DNA from: Tannerellaceae bacterium
Lineage (GTDB): Bacteria > Bacteroidota > Bacteroidia > Bacteroidales > Tannerellaceae
Direction: 5' to 3'
Length of the DNA: 5,479 nt
NCBI GenBank assembly: GCA_031273385.1
Contig: JAISRY010000030.1
Location: forward strand, 1-5,479
Shown here: piece by piece, positions 1 to 5,479 of the stretch
Layout of the letters: each line of letters opens with the position of its first letter
Position numbering within the stretch: the first letter of the stretch is position 1
Program-made: the position numbers and the translations under genes
The notes under the pieces: generated by a model
The model's input: the letters and a program-made list of their open reading frames with translations, nothing else
The model's database searches: none
What the model was told of the DNA's origin: nothing

Positions 1-768
1 TCTTCGTGCCCGAAGAACAGCCTGAAATACCGCTTTAACCCGTTCGGCGGGAAAAAGAGCCTGCCGGCTGAGGCGGACAAAAAAGAGGCGGCCAACAGCC
101 GGCGTTCTTTCCTGTCGACGGGCGCAACGGTTGCGCTGTCTTTACCGGCGGTGTCGGCAGTGGCGCAAGCGGCGGACGGTCGTGGCCATCGGGGTCATCG
201 TGCCCATCGGGGCGGAACGCCCGTTACCCCTCCGGGTTCTATCAGCCTGTCGCGCTTTAAGGATACATGTACGGCGTGCCATATCTGTGTGGTGAAATGC
301 CCCAGCCAGGTGTTGGTTCCTGCGGGGCTGGAGTTTGGTTTCGGCTACCTGTTAAGGCCGTATCTCTCTTACAAGAGCCATTATTGCAACTACGAATGTA
401 CGGTCTGCTCCGATGTCTGCCCCGTCCATGCCCTGAAGCCGTTGACGGTGGAAGAGAAGAAGACGACGCAGGTCGGTATCGCCACGTTCCATAAAGGACG
501 CTGTATCGTGCATACCGAGGGGACGGATTGCGGCGCCTGTTCGGAGCATTGCCCTACGCAGGCTGTCCACATGGTGCCCTACAGCGGCGTGTTGACCATC
601 CCCAAGGTGGAGGAGGAGTTGTGTATCGGTTGCGGGGGGTGCGAATCCATCTGTCCGGTGAAGCCGCTCCGCGCGATCGTCGTACAGGCGAACGAAGAAC
701 ACCGGCTGGTGAAAATGCCGGAAGTAGAGGAGGTGAAAGAGATCGAAATTGAAGACTTCGGATTCTAA
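1..768 (+). CDS. NapG/NapH-like polyferredoxin (4Fe-4S binding protein), 5' end outside window
   Basis: The frame is open from base 1 to the TAA at 766-768 (255 residues visible), so the gene starts upstream and the GTG at 151 is not its start. The first residues, SSCPKNSLKYRFNPF, look like the last Cys-Pro of a 4Fe-4S motif, as at the end of NapH-like membrane ferredoxins. At residues 33-38 comes SRRSFL followed by a hydrophobic stretch (to about 55), a twin-arginine-like signal or membrane anchor in the middle of the chain. A Gly/His/Arg-rich linker follows (about 60-72). Four cluster motifs are then visible: Cys 90/93/96/100, 129/133/136/140, 168/177/180/184 and 208/211/214/218, the arrangement of MauM/NapG-type ferredoxins. 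The protein ends in an acidic tail. By family it should pass electrons between the quinone pool or a membrane partner and a periplasmic reductase. No partner enzyme is visible, so the acceptor is unknown. The NapH-NapG fusion reading is inference because the N-terminus is missing. Confidence 0.9.
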   Translation, partial: SSCPKNSLKYRFNPFGGKKSLPAEADKKEAANSRRSFLSTGATVALSLPAVSAVAQAADGRGHRGHRAHRGGTPVTPPGSISLSRFKDTCTACHICVVKCPSQVLVPAGLEFGFGYLLRPYLSYKSHYCNYECTVCSDVCPVHALKPLTVEEKKTTQVGIATFHKGRCIVHTEGTDCGACSEHCPTQAVHMVPYSGVLTIPKVEEELCIGCGGCESICPVKPLRAIVVQANEEHRLVKMPEVEEVKEIEIEDFGF

Positions 769-788
769 TGGAAAATTACGTACCTTTG
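757..788 (+). promoter_or_regulatory. Bacteroidetes-type promoter for tgt
   Basis: TACCTTTG at 781-788 matches the Bacteroidetes -7 consensus TAnnTTTG exactly. TTCG at 757-760, 20 bp upstream, is a one-mismatch match to the -33 element TTTG. The predicted transcription start lies near 795, leaving a leader of only about ten bases before the tgt ATG at 805. The -33 element overlaps the last codons of the polyferredoxin gene, so tgt can be transcribed independently of it. Confidence 0.7.
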
Positions 789-804
789 CCCCAAAATTGA
801 CGGC

Positions 805-1935
805 ATGAGGTTTGAATTACACGGGAACGATATACATTCAAAGGCAAGGGCGGGGGTGATGACGACCGCCCATGGGGTTGTTGAAACGCCTGTATTTATG
901 CCTGTGGGGACGCAGGGTGCGGTAAAGGCGGTGCATATTTCGGAATTAAGGGACGATATCCACGCGCCGGTCATCCTGGGGAATACCTATCACCTCTACC
1001 TCCGCCCCGGGCTTGAAATATTGGAAAGGGCGGGGGGCTTGCATAAGTTCAACGGCTGGGAGGGGGCGATCCTGACGGATAGCGGCGGTTTCCAGGTCTT
1101 TTCGCTGGCCGGAAACAGGAAGCTGCGCAAGGAGGGCGCCGAGTTCCGTTCCCATATCGACGGCTCAAAGCATCTTTTTACTCCCGAAAATGTAATGGAT
1201 ATCCAACGCACCATCGGCGCGGATATCATCATGGCGTTTGACGAGTGTTGCCCGGGCGACGCGGATTACGGCTATGCCAAGCAATCGTTGGAACTGACGG
1301 AGTGCTGGCTGGATCGCTGTATCGACCGCTTTGGGCATACGGATCCCAGGTACGGGTACGAACAAAGCCTCTTTCCCATTGTGCAGGGGTGCGTGTATAC
1401 CGACCTGCGGCGGCGCGCGGCGGAGTATGTGGCCGAAAAAGGGGCGGACGGGTATGCCATCGGCGGCCTGGCCGTCGGCGAGCCTACTGAAAAGATGTAT
1501 GAGATGATCGAAGTCGTCAACGAGATACTGCCTGCCGACAGGCCCCGTTACCTGATGGGGGTAGGGACGCCCGTTAACCTGCTGGAAGCCATCGAGCGCG
1601 GCGTGGATATGTTCGATTGCATCATGCCTACGCGCAACGGGCGCAACGGACAGCTCTTCACCCGCTACGGGACGATCAATATACGGAACAGGAAATGGGA
1701 GGATGACTTTTCGCCTGTCGATGCCGACGGCCATTCGTTTGTAGATACGCTCTACAGCAAGGCCTATCTGCACCACCTGGTTAAGGCGGAAGAGATACTC
1801 GGTCTTCAGATCGCCTCCATCCATAACCTGGCGTTTTACCTCCGGCTTATGAAAGAGGCGCGCCGGCATATTCTCGCCGGTGATTTTACCGCATGGAAAA
1901 GGGAAATGGTTCACCAACTATCAAATAGGCTGTAA
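805..1935 (+). CDS. tgt: Queuine/preQ1 tRNA-guanine transglycosylase
   Basis: This enzyme exchanges guanine 34 in the anticodon of Asp, Asn, His and Tyr tRNAs for preQ1, the committed tRNA step of queuosine synthesis, in the cytoplasm. The 376 residues are the usual bacterial length and collinear with the Zymomonas enzyme at an offset of nine. DSGGFQ carries Asp92 (general acid/base), DECC carries Asp146 and Cys148, VQG carries Gln194, GGLAVGE (220-226) forms the base pocket, and DCIMPTRNGRNG carries the nucleophile Asp271. The DEC and LAVG motifs are those of preQ1-using bacterial enzymes. The zinc site is unusual: the expected C-x-C-x2-C is replaced by Gly309, Ser311 and Asp314, while the fourth ligand His340 (SIHNL) remains. 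The start at 805 gives the normal N-terminus and lies just after a promoter. The stop is immediately followed by the ATG of the permease gene. Confidence 0.97.
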   Translation: MRFELHGNDIHSKARAGVMTTAHGVVETPVFMPVGTQGAVKAVHISELRDDIHAPVILGNTYHLYLRPGLEILERAGGLHKFNGWEGAILTDSGGFQVFSLAGNRKLRKEGAEFRSHIDGSKHLFTPENVMDIQRTIGADIIMAFDECCPGDADYGYAKQSLELTECWLDRCIDRFGHTDPRYGYEQSLFPIVQGCVYTDLRRRAAEYVAEKGADGYAIGGLAVGEPTEKMYEMIEVVNEILPADRPRYLMGVGTPVNLLEAIERGVDMFDCIMPTRNGRNGQLFTRYGTINIRNRKWEDDFSPVDADGHSFVDTLYSKAYLHHLVKAEEILGLQIASIHNLAFYLRLMKEARRHILAGDFTAWKREMVHQLSNRL

Positions 1936-3024
1936 ATGGGAAAGTTTGGATTAAAGCGCATCGACCGGTATATCATCAGGCAGTTTCTGGGTACATATAT
2001 CTTTGCCATAGCGTTGATACTGGCTATATCCATCATGTTCGACATCAATGAGAAGATCGACCGCTTCCTGAAACCGGAAGTGCCGTTGAAAGAGATCGTC
2101 TTTGACTATTACCTCAATTTCATTCCCTACTTCGGGAATATGTTCAGCCCCCTGTTTACGTTTATCGCCGTTATCTTCTTCACCTCCCGCCTGGCCGAAA
2201 GGTCGGAGATTATCGCGATGATGGCCGCCGGCGTCAGTTTCAAACGGTTGATGCTGCCGTATGCGATTTCGGCCTTTGTCATCGCCTCGGCTACGTTTGT
2301 ACTAAACGCCTATATTATCCCCCCCGCCAATATTACGCGGATCAATTTCCAGAACAAATATATCCGCGACAAATCGGTCGAAAGCGCCTCCAACGTACAG
2401 CTGGAAGTCGAGCCGGGTGTGATTGCCTATTTCGACCGGTACGACGACCGGGCGCGTATGGGCTACCGCTTCTCCCTGGAGCATTTTGAAGAGAAGAAGC
2501 TGATATCCCGCCTGACGGCCGGTTCGATCAAGTACGACTCGTTGTATAACTGGACGGTGATCGACTATATGATCCGCGACTTTGACGGGATGCGCGAACA
2601 TGTCACTTCCGGCAGCCGTAAAGATACGGTGCTGACCATCATCCCCTCCGACTTCCTGATCTCCGTAAACGACTGCGAAACGATGACCACGCCGGCGCTG
2701 AACACCTATATCAACCGGCAAAAGAAACGCGGCATAGCGAATATCCAGCGTTTCCAGATCGAATACCATAAGCGCTTTGCTGCCGTGATGGCCGCCTTTA
2801 TCCTCACCTTGATCGGCGTCTCCCTGTCGTCCCGCAAGATGAAAGGCGGGATGGGCTTAAATATCGGAATAGGCTTAGGCCTTAGCTTCTCATATATCCT
2901 CTTTACCACAGTCACATCCACATTTGCCATCAACGGCTACGTCACCCCAATGGTAGCCATCTGGATCCCCAACGTCCTCTACACCTTCATCGCCGCTTTC
3001 CTCTACCTCAAAGCCCCCCGGTAA
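1936..3024 (+). CDS. LptF/LptG (YjgP/YjgQ) family lipopolysaccharide export permease
   Basis: The 362-residue protein has the YjgP/YjgQ layout: three N-terminal membrane segments (about 13-35, 60-83 and 105-128), a soluble periplasmic region (about 130-270, expected to be the beta-jellyroll), and three C-terminal segments (about 276-296, 305-327 and 335-358). The loop after the second segment, SRLAERSEIIAMMAAGVSFKR (about 84-104), is the family's coupling-helix region that contacts the LptB ATPase. By family it extracts lipopolysaccharide from the inner membrane and passes it to the Lpt bridge. F and G cannot be told apart from this sequence, so no symbol is given. Its ATG directly follows the tgt TAA with no gap, so it is almost certainly cotranscribed with tgt and probably translated by re-initiation. 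It ends in a double stop TAATAA, immediately before a tandem repeat. Confidence 0.92.
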   Translation: MGKFGLKRIDRYIIRQFLGTYIFAIALILAISIMFDINEKIDRFLKPEVPLKEIVFDYYLNFIPYFGNMFSPLFTFIAVIFFTSRLAERSEIIAMMAAGVSFKRLMLPYAISAFVIASATFVLNAYIIPPANITRINFQNKYIRDKSVESASNVQLEVEPGVIAYFDRYDDRARMGYRFSLEHFEEKKLISRLTAGSIKYDSLYNWTVIDYMIRDFDGMREHVTSGSRKDTVLTIIPSDFLISVNDCETMTTPALNTYINRQKKRGIANIQRFQIEYHKRFAAVMAAFILTLIGVSLSSRKMKGGMGLNIGIGLGLSFSYILFTTVTSTFAINGYVTPMVAIWIPNVLYTFIAAFLYLKAPR

Positions 3025-3027
3025 TAA

Positions 3028-3078
<51 letters not shown>

Positions 3079-3086
3079 CTATATTC

Positions 3087-3158
3087 CCTTAAGCTCCTTA
3101 AGCCTCTTAATCCCCTTAAGCTCCTTAATTCTCTTAATCCCCTTAAGCCTCTTAAAGA
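3087..3158. repeat. Eight degenerate 9-bp units with invariant CTTAA core
   Basis: Eight consecutive 9-mers alternate among forms such as CCTTAAGCT, CCTTAAGCC and TCTTAATCC, all sharing CTTAA at the same position. Units 1, 2, 4 and 7 contain the palindrome CTTAAG. The reverse strand would read as a Lys/Leu/Glu/Ile/Gly-rich nonapeptide pattern, a consequence of the period being a multiple of three. The array is purine/pyrimidine skewed: the plus strand has almost no G. Confidence 0.85.
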
Positions 3159-3186
3159 AATCCAAGGAGAAAACGCTGCGCATTAA

Positions 3187-3270
3187 GTATGCATACTCTT
3201 TCGAAAAAGTATGCATCCTCTTTCGAAAAAGTATGCATACTCTTTCAGAAAAGTATGCATACTCTTTCGG
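3187..3270. repeat. Four 22-bp tandem units made of two palindromes
   Basis: Units begin at 3187, 3209, 3231 and 3253 (the last truncated at about 18 bp). Each contains the 10-bp palindrome GTATGCATAC (one base changed in unit 2), then CT, then TTTCGAAA, also a palindrome (degenerate in unit 3). Neighbouring units can pair to form hairpins with a GCATACT/AGTATGC stem around a TTTCGAAA-type centre. The 22-bp spacing is about two helical turns, so repeated sites would face the same side of the DNA. Without unique spacers this is not a CRISPR array. Confidence 0.9.
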
Positions 3271-3305
3271 ACACCCTGAAAATGCTGATTCGGGCGGTAG
3301 CCGCA

Positions 3306-3327
3306 AAATACCATAAAGATGGTATTT
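3306..3327. promoter_or_regulatory. Perfect inverted repeat upstream of promoter, candidate operator
   Basis: AAATACCAT (3306-3314) and ATGGTATTT (3319-3327) are exact reverse complements around the 4-base centre AAAG, and CCG/CGG at 3301-3303 and 3328-3330 extend the symmetry after a two-base bulge. Its centre lies about 45 bp before the predicted transcription start and it borders the possible -33 element, a normal place for a dimeric regulator. No T-tract follows, so it does not look like a terminator. An operator role is inference. Confidence 0.45.
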
Positions 3328-3355
3328 CGGGGGGATTACGGAGCGTCTATTTTTG
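3326..3355 (+). promoter_or_regulatory. Candidate promoter for the leader ORF/binding-protein operon
   Basis: TATTTTTG at 3348-3355 matches the Bacteroidetes -7 consensus TAnnTTTG exactly. TTCG at 3326-3329, 18 bp upstream, is the same one-mismatch -33 form seen before tgt, though the spacing is slightly short. The predicted start near 3362 would give a leader of about 45 bases before the Cys/Met-rich ORF and about 200 bases before the binding-protein gene. Confidence 0.5.
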
Positions 3356-3406
3356 TGTCGTAAATAACAGCTCTGCTTTGGCGGGGGTGATAAAACGAAA
3401 TGGAAA

Positions 3407-3478
3407 ATGAAATATCTACTATCGACATATTCTTCTTCTTCTTGTTGTTGTTGTTGTTGCATGCGAATGTGCATGTGA
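3407..3478 (+). CDS. Putative Cys/Met-rich leader peptide (23 codons)
   Basis: An ATG at 3407 in an A-rich context opens a 23-codon frame closed by TGA at 3476-3478. It begins MKYLLSTY and ends SSSSCCCCCCMRMCM. Bases 3430-3459 are (TTC)4(TTG)6, which in this frame read TCT and TGT codons. The sixth Cys (TGC at 3458-3460), the later Cys (TGC at 3470-3472) and the three ATG codons lie beyond the exact triplet repeat, so the Cys/Met enrichment is not only slippage. The ORF lies after a promoter-like element and about 85 bases before the binding-protein start, the position of an attenuating leader peptide. Poly-cysteine upstream ORFs that sense cysteine are known in mycobacteria; a similar role here is inference. 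A T7 tract follows at 3517-3523, but no strong stem directly precedes it. An overlapping frame from 3400 is the main alternative. Confidence 0.45.
   Translation: MKYLLSTYSSSSCCCCCCMRMCM
3430..3459. repeat. Triplet repeat (TTC)4(TTG)6
   Basis: Four TTC triplets are followed by six TTG triplets without interruption. In the frame starting at 3407 they supply the Ser and Cys runs; in the frame starting at 3400 they read FFFFLLLLLL. Such a tract could gain or lose codons by slippage without changing the frame of either ORF. Confidence 0.95.
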
Positions 3479-3562
3479 TGCTGTCCGGCGAATGGACGTC
3501 TTTCCCTACTGATTCCTTTTTTTAGCTTGTTTAATTTATTCACAATTTATAATTCAATGATC

Positions 3563-4519
3563 ATGAAAAGAAGTGTTTGCATTTTAATTGTTGTTGCGTG
3601 TGCGGCGTTGGCCGTTACGGGGGTTTCGGCCGAAAACAAGGCCGGAAGTGATAAGCAGGAGGTGATCTATATAAAGAGCGTCAAGTTTGTTACGCCGCTC
3701 CTCAACCAATGGATCTCGGAATATGCGAAAGTGAAGCCCGGCATCAAGATCGTTGTTGCCGACAAAAATACCGGAACGGAAGAGGCCGATATCCAGCTCC
3801 TGATTTCCGATAGCGAGAGGGAAAACCTGCAGGAGGGAGCCTATTATTCGTCCGTCGGGCGGTATGCCGTTTTGCCGGTGGCGGGAAAGGATAACCCGCT
3901 GTTGGACGATTTCGGGAAGAAGAGGCTGAACGCTAAGCGCCTGAAAGAGCTGTTTTTCGAGAAAGACGATCTCGTCAAGCATTACGACGCGGCGGAAAAG
4001 GAGAAGTATAACGCCACGGTCTATTCCGGGAACAACCCCTCTTCCGTCTCCCACGCCTTTGCCTCCCATTTCGGCTTTCAGCCGGGCAACCTGAAAGGGA
4101 AAAAGATCTCCGGCGACGATATTTACCTCATCAACGCCATCCAGAAAGATGAGAAAGGTGTCAGCATCAACAACCTGGCCTACCTCTACGATGTCCATTC
4201 CCGCCGCTTGAAACAGGAGATCGCCATTCTTCCGCTCGATTTGAAGAAAGAGCAGAACGCCGTCCTCGAAACGGCAGACCTGGATCAGTTGATCGACCTG
4301 TTGGAAAGCAAATCCATCGACCTCATTCCGGTAGAAGAGATCAGCCTGGTGTTCCATAACGACATCAATCCGGCGGTCAAGGAATTTCTTCAATGGATCT
4401 TGTCCGAAGGGCAGGCGTACAATCACCGCTTCGGCTTCCTCAACTTAGATGAGAAAAGGCTGGCACAACAAAAGGAAGAGCTGAAAGCCGTTCATTTACT
4501 AACCTATTCCAAAAAATAA
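3563..4519 (+). CDS. PstS-like periplasmic substrate-binding protein
   Basis: The 318-residue protein starts with a signal peptide (MKRS, hydrophobic core, probable cleavage after VSA at 23). A lipobox-like VVAC ends at Cys13 but is followed by hydrophobic residues, so lipidation is less likely. The mature part resembles PstS-type type 2 periplasmic binding proteins: VKFVTPLLNQWISEYAK at about 40-56, EEADIQLLISDSE at 73-85, GRYAVLPVAGKDNPLL at 99-114, an SGNNPSS element at 155-161 where PstS usually has an SGT anion loop, and a C-terminal FLQWILSEGQ...GF at 275-292. The family binds phosphate or related oxyanions, but no permease or ATPase genes are adjacent, so ligand and partner are unknown. 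ATG 3563 was chosen because it gives a compact signal peptide; ATG 3557 adds two residues and is equally possible. A TTG at 3527 would add an unlikely extension. The M14 peptidase gene follows after 13 bases, probably in one transcript. Confidence 0.85.
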   Translation: MKRSVCILIVVACAALAVTGVSAENKAGSDKQEVIYIKSVKFVTPLLNQWISEYAKVKPGIKIVVADKNTGTEEADIQLLISDSERENLQEGAYYSSVGRYAVLPVAGKDNPLLDDFGKKRLNAKRLKELFFEKDDLVKHYDAAEKEKYNATVYSGNNPSSVSHAFASHFGFQPGNLKGKKISGDDIYLINAIQKDEKGVSINNLAYLYDVHSRRLKQEIAILPLDLKKEQNAVLETADLDQLIDLLESKSIDLIPVEEISLVFHNDINPAVKEFLQWILSEGQAYNHRFGFLNLDEKRLAQQKEELKAVHLLTYSKK

Positions 4520-4532
4520 AAACTGACCCGAC

Positions 4533-5479
4533 ATGAAAAAGATCATACACCTTTTATGCTGCTTCATCGCGCTGTCAACCGTCTTGGTTCGCGCAGAGAA
4601 ATTGGATTACTTTTTTGACAAGTCCATCCAATTCGATCCCAAAATACCGACGCCGGAACAGTTCTTCGGCTACGAAACCAGTTCCCGTGTCACGGAACAT
4701 CACCGGATCAATGCCTATTTCGAGAAACTGGCGGAACTCTCCGACCGCGCAACCATCGTCGAAATCGGGCGCACGCACGAACAACGGAAGTTACAGGTAT
4801 TGGTCGTTTCCTCCCCCGAAAACATCGCCCGCCTGGATCAGTTCCGTGCCGAGCGTACCAAAGTGAGGAAAGGGGAAACGCCGGATTCGCCGCTGATTGT
4901 TTTCCTCGGATACAGTGTGCATGGAAACGAGACATCGGGCGCCGAAGCGGCCATCCTGTCGGCCTATTACTTAGTGGCGGCTCAGAATGAGTTCGTCAAA
5001 AAAGAGCTGGCGGACGGTATTTATTTCCTTGATCCGGTGCGTAATCCCGACGGACAGGAACGTTTCGCCAACTGGGTGAACTACAACGCCGGCGTGAACG
5101 TCATCAACACCCATTCGCTCGACCGCGAACATACCGAGGCATGGCCCGGCGGACGGGGCAACCACTATTGGTTTGACCTCAACCGCGATTGGATCAACAT
5201 CGTCCATCCCGAAAGCCGGGCGCGCGTCGCCTTTTATCAGGATTGGCTGCCCCATGTCCAGGCCGACCACCACGAAATGGGCACGAACAGCACCTTCTTC
5301 TTCGAGCCGACCGACCCCGACGGGAACGAAAGCCGTTTCGTCCCCAAGTCTACGTATGTGCTCAACAACGCGTTCGCCGGCTATTACGCCAAAGCCCTCG
5401 ACAACATCGGCTCGTTCTATTATACAAAGGAGGGGTACGACAATAAAAACCCGAACTTCGGCTCTACCTATCCCGACTA
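4533..5479 (+). CDS. Secreted M14 family zinc carboxypeptidase-like protein, 3' end outside window
   Basis: The frame is open from ATG 4533 to the window edge (315 full codons). A signal peptide is clear: MKKIIHLLCCFIALSTVLVRA, likely cut after Ala21. The M14 catalytic framework is visible: the zinc pair His130 and Glu133 in VHGNETSG, RNPDG at 170-174, the substrate-binding Asn217-Arg218 in FDLNRDW, and the third zinc ligand in QADHHEMG, with His246 or His247 as the candidate. The general-base Glu expected further downstream is not yet reached, so completeness of the active site cannot be judged. By family it removes or trims C-terminal residues of peptides or acts on peptidoglycan-type peptides in the periplasm or outside. 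Bacteroidota relatives are usually much longer (often over 800 residues), so much of the protein probably lies beyond the window. It is 13 bases downstream of the binding-protein gene. Confidence 0.92.
   Translation, partial: MKKIIHLLCCFIALSTVLVRAEKLDYFFDKSIQFDPKIPTPEQFFGYETSSRVTEHHRINAYFEKLAELSDRATIVEIGRTHEQRKLQVLVVSSPENIARLDQFRAERTKVRKGETPDSPLIVFLGYSVHGNETSGAEAAILSAYYLVAAQNEFVKKELADGIYFLDPVRNPDGQERFANWVNYNAGVNVINTHSLDREHTEAWPGGRGNHYWFDLNRDWINIVHPESRARVAFYQDWLPHVQADHHEMGTNSTFFFEPTDPDGNESRFVPKSTYVLNNAFAGYYAKALDNIGSFYYTKEGYDNKNPNFGSTYPD

Noticed and set aside
151..768. GTG at 151 as the start of the ferredoxin gene
   Set aside because: The same frame is open to base 1 and encodes a Cys-Pro cluster end and a twin-arginine segment, so the true start is upstream of the window.
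1165..1917. Minus-strand ORF of 250 codons opposite tgt
   Set aside because: It is antisense to a clearly identified tgt; its length follows from GC-rich codon usage on the plus strand.
3187..3270. CRISPR array
   Set aside because: The 22-bp units abut directly with no unique spacers and no cas genes are present.
3189..3410. Plus-strand ORF of 73 codons starting in the 22-bp array
   Set aside because: Its first half is only repeat translation in shifting frames, it overlaps the candidate promoter, and it has no recognisable domain.
3483..3523. Intrinsic attenuator terminator (GTCC/GGAC stem followed by a T7 tract)
   Set aside because: The stem is only 4-5 bp and ends about 19 bases before the T-tract, so it does not meet the usual form of an intrinsic terminator; an alternative longer-range fold was not found by eye.
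3079..3543. Minus-strand ORF of 154 codons across the intergenic region, with QQQQQQEEEE and Lys/Leu-rich repeats
   Set aside because: It is built from the antisense of the triplet, 22-bp and 9-bp arrays. The 22-bp units are read in three different frames, giving unrelated peptides, so there is no sign of protein-level selection and no family resemblance.
3584..4426. Long minus-strand ORF (280 codons) opposite the binding-protein gene
   Set aside because: It is an antisense shadow of a well-supported gene with signal peptide and family motifs; no promoter or domain supports it.

Overview
The window looks like chromosomal DNA from a Bacteroidota species, most likely order Bacteroidales (Parabacteroides or Bacteroides type). 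This is inferred from TAnnTTTG-type -7 promoter elements (TACCTTTG before tgt, TATTTTTG before the second operon), start codons without clear Shine-Dalgarno sequences, a Tgt-LptF/G gene pair, and the families present. No rRNA or other species-level marker is available, so the genus is a guess.

Layout: (1) 1-768 is the 3' part of a polyferredoxin gene whose start lies outside the window. It combines the end of a NapH-like cluster, an internal twin-arginine segment and a four-cluster NapG-like ferredoxin domain. (2) A 36-bp gap carries a good promoter for tgt (805-1935), the tRNA-guanine transglycosylase of queuosine synthesis. (3) Its stop codon is immediately followed by the ATG of an LptF/LptG-family lipopolysaccharide-export permease (1936-3024), so the two are probably cotranscribed and translationally coupled. 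(4) A 538-bp gap (3025-3562) holds three tandem arrays with periods of 7, 9 and 22 bp. These are followed by a perfect 9-bp inverted repeat, a second promoter-like element and two overlapping short ORFs. (5) A second operon follows: a secreted PstS-like substrate-binding protein (3563-4519) and, 13 bp later, a secreted M14 zinc metallopeptidase that runs off the right edge (4533-5479).

The most interesting signal is in the leader of the second operon. A 23-codon ORF at 3407-3478 ends in SSSSCCCCCCMRMCM and a stop codon, so ten of its last eleven residues are Cys or Met. It lies between the promoter-like element and the binding-protein gene. This is what one would expect of a cysteine/methionine-sensing leader peptide, and it suggests (inference only) that the operon responds to sulfur amino acid supply. 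If so, the binding protein's ligand may be a sulfur compound or oxyanion rather than phosphate. A second unusual point is that Tgt has lost all three cysteine zinc ligands while keeping its catalytic residues.
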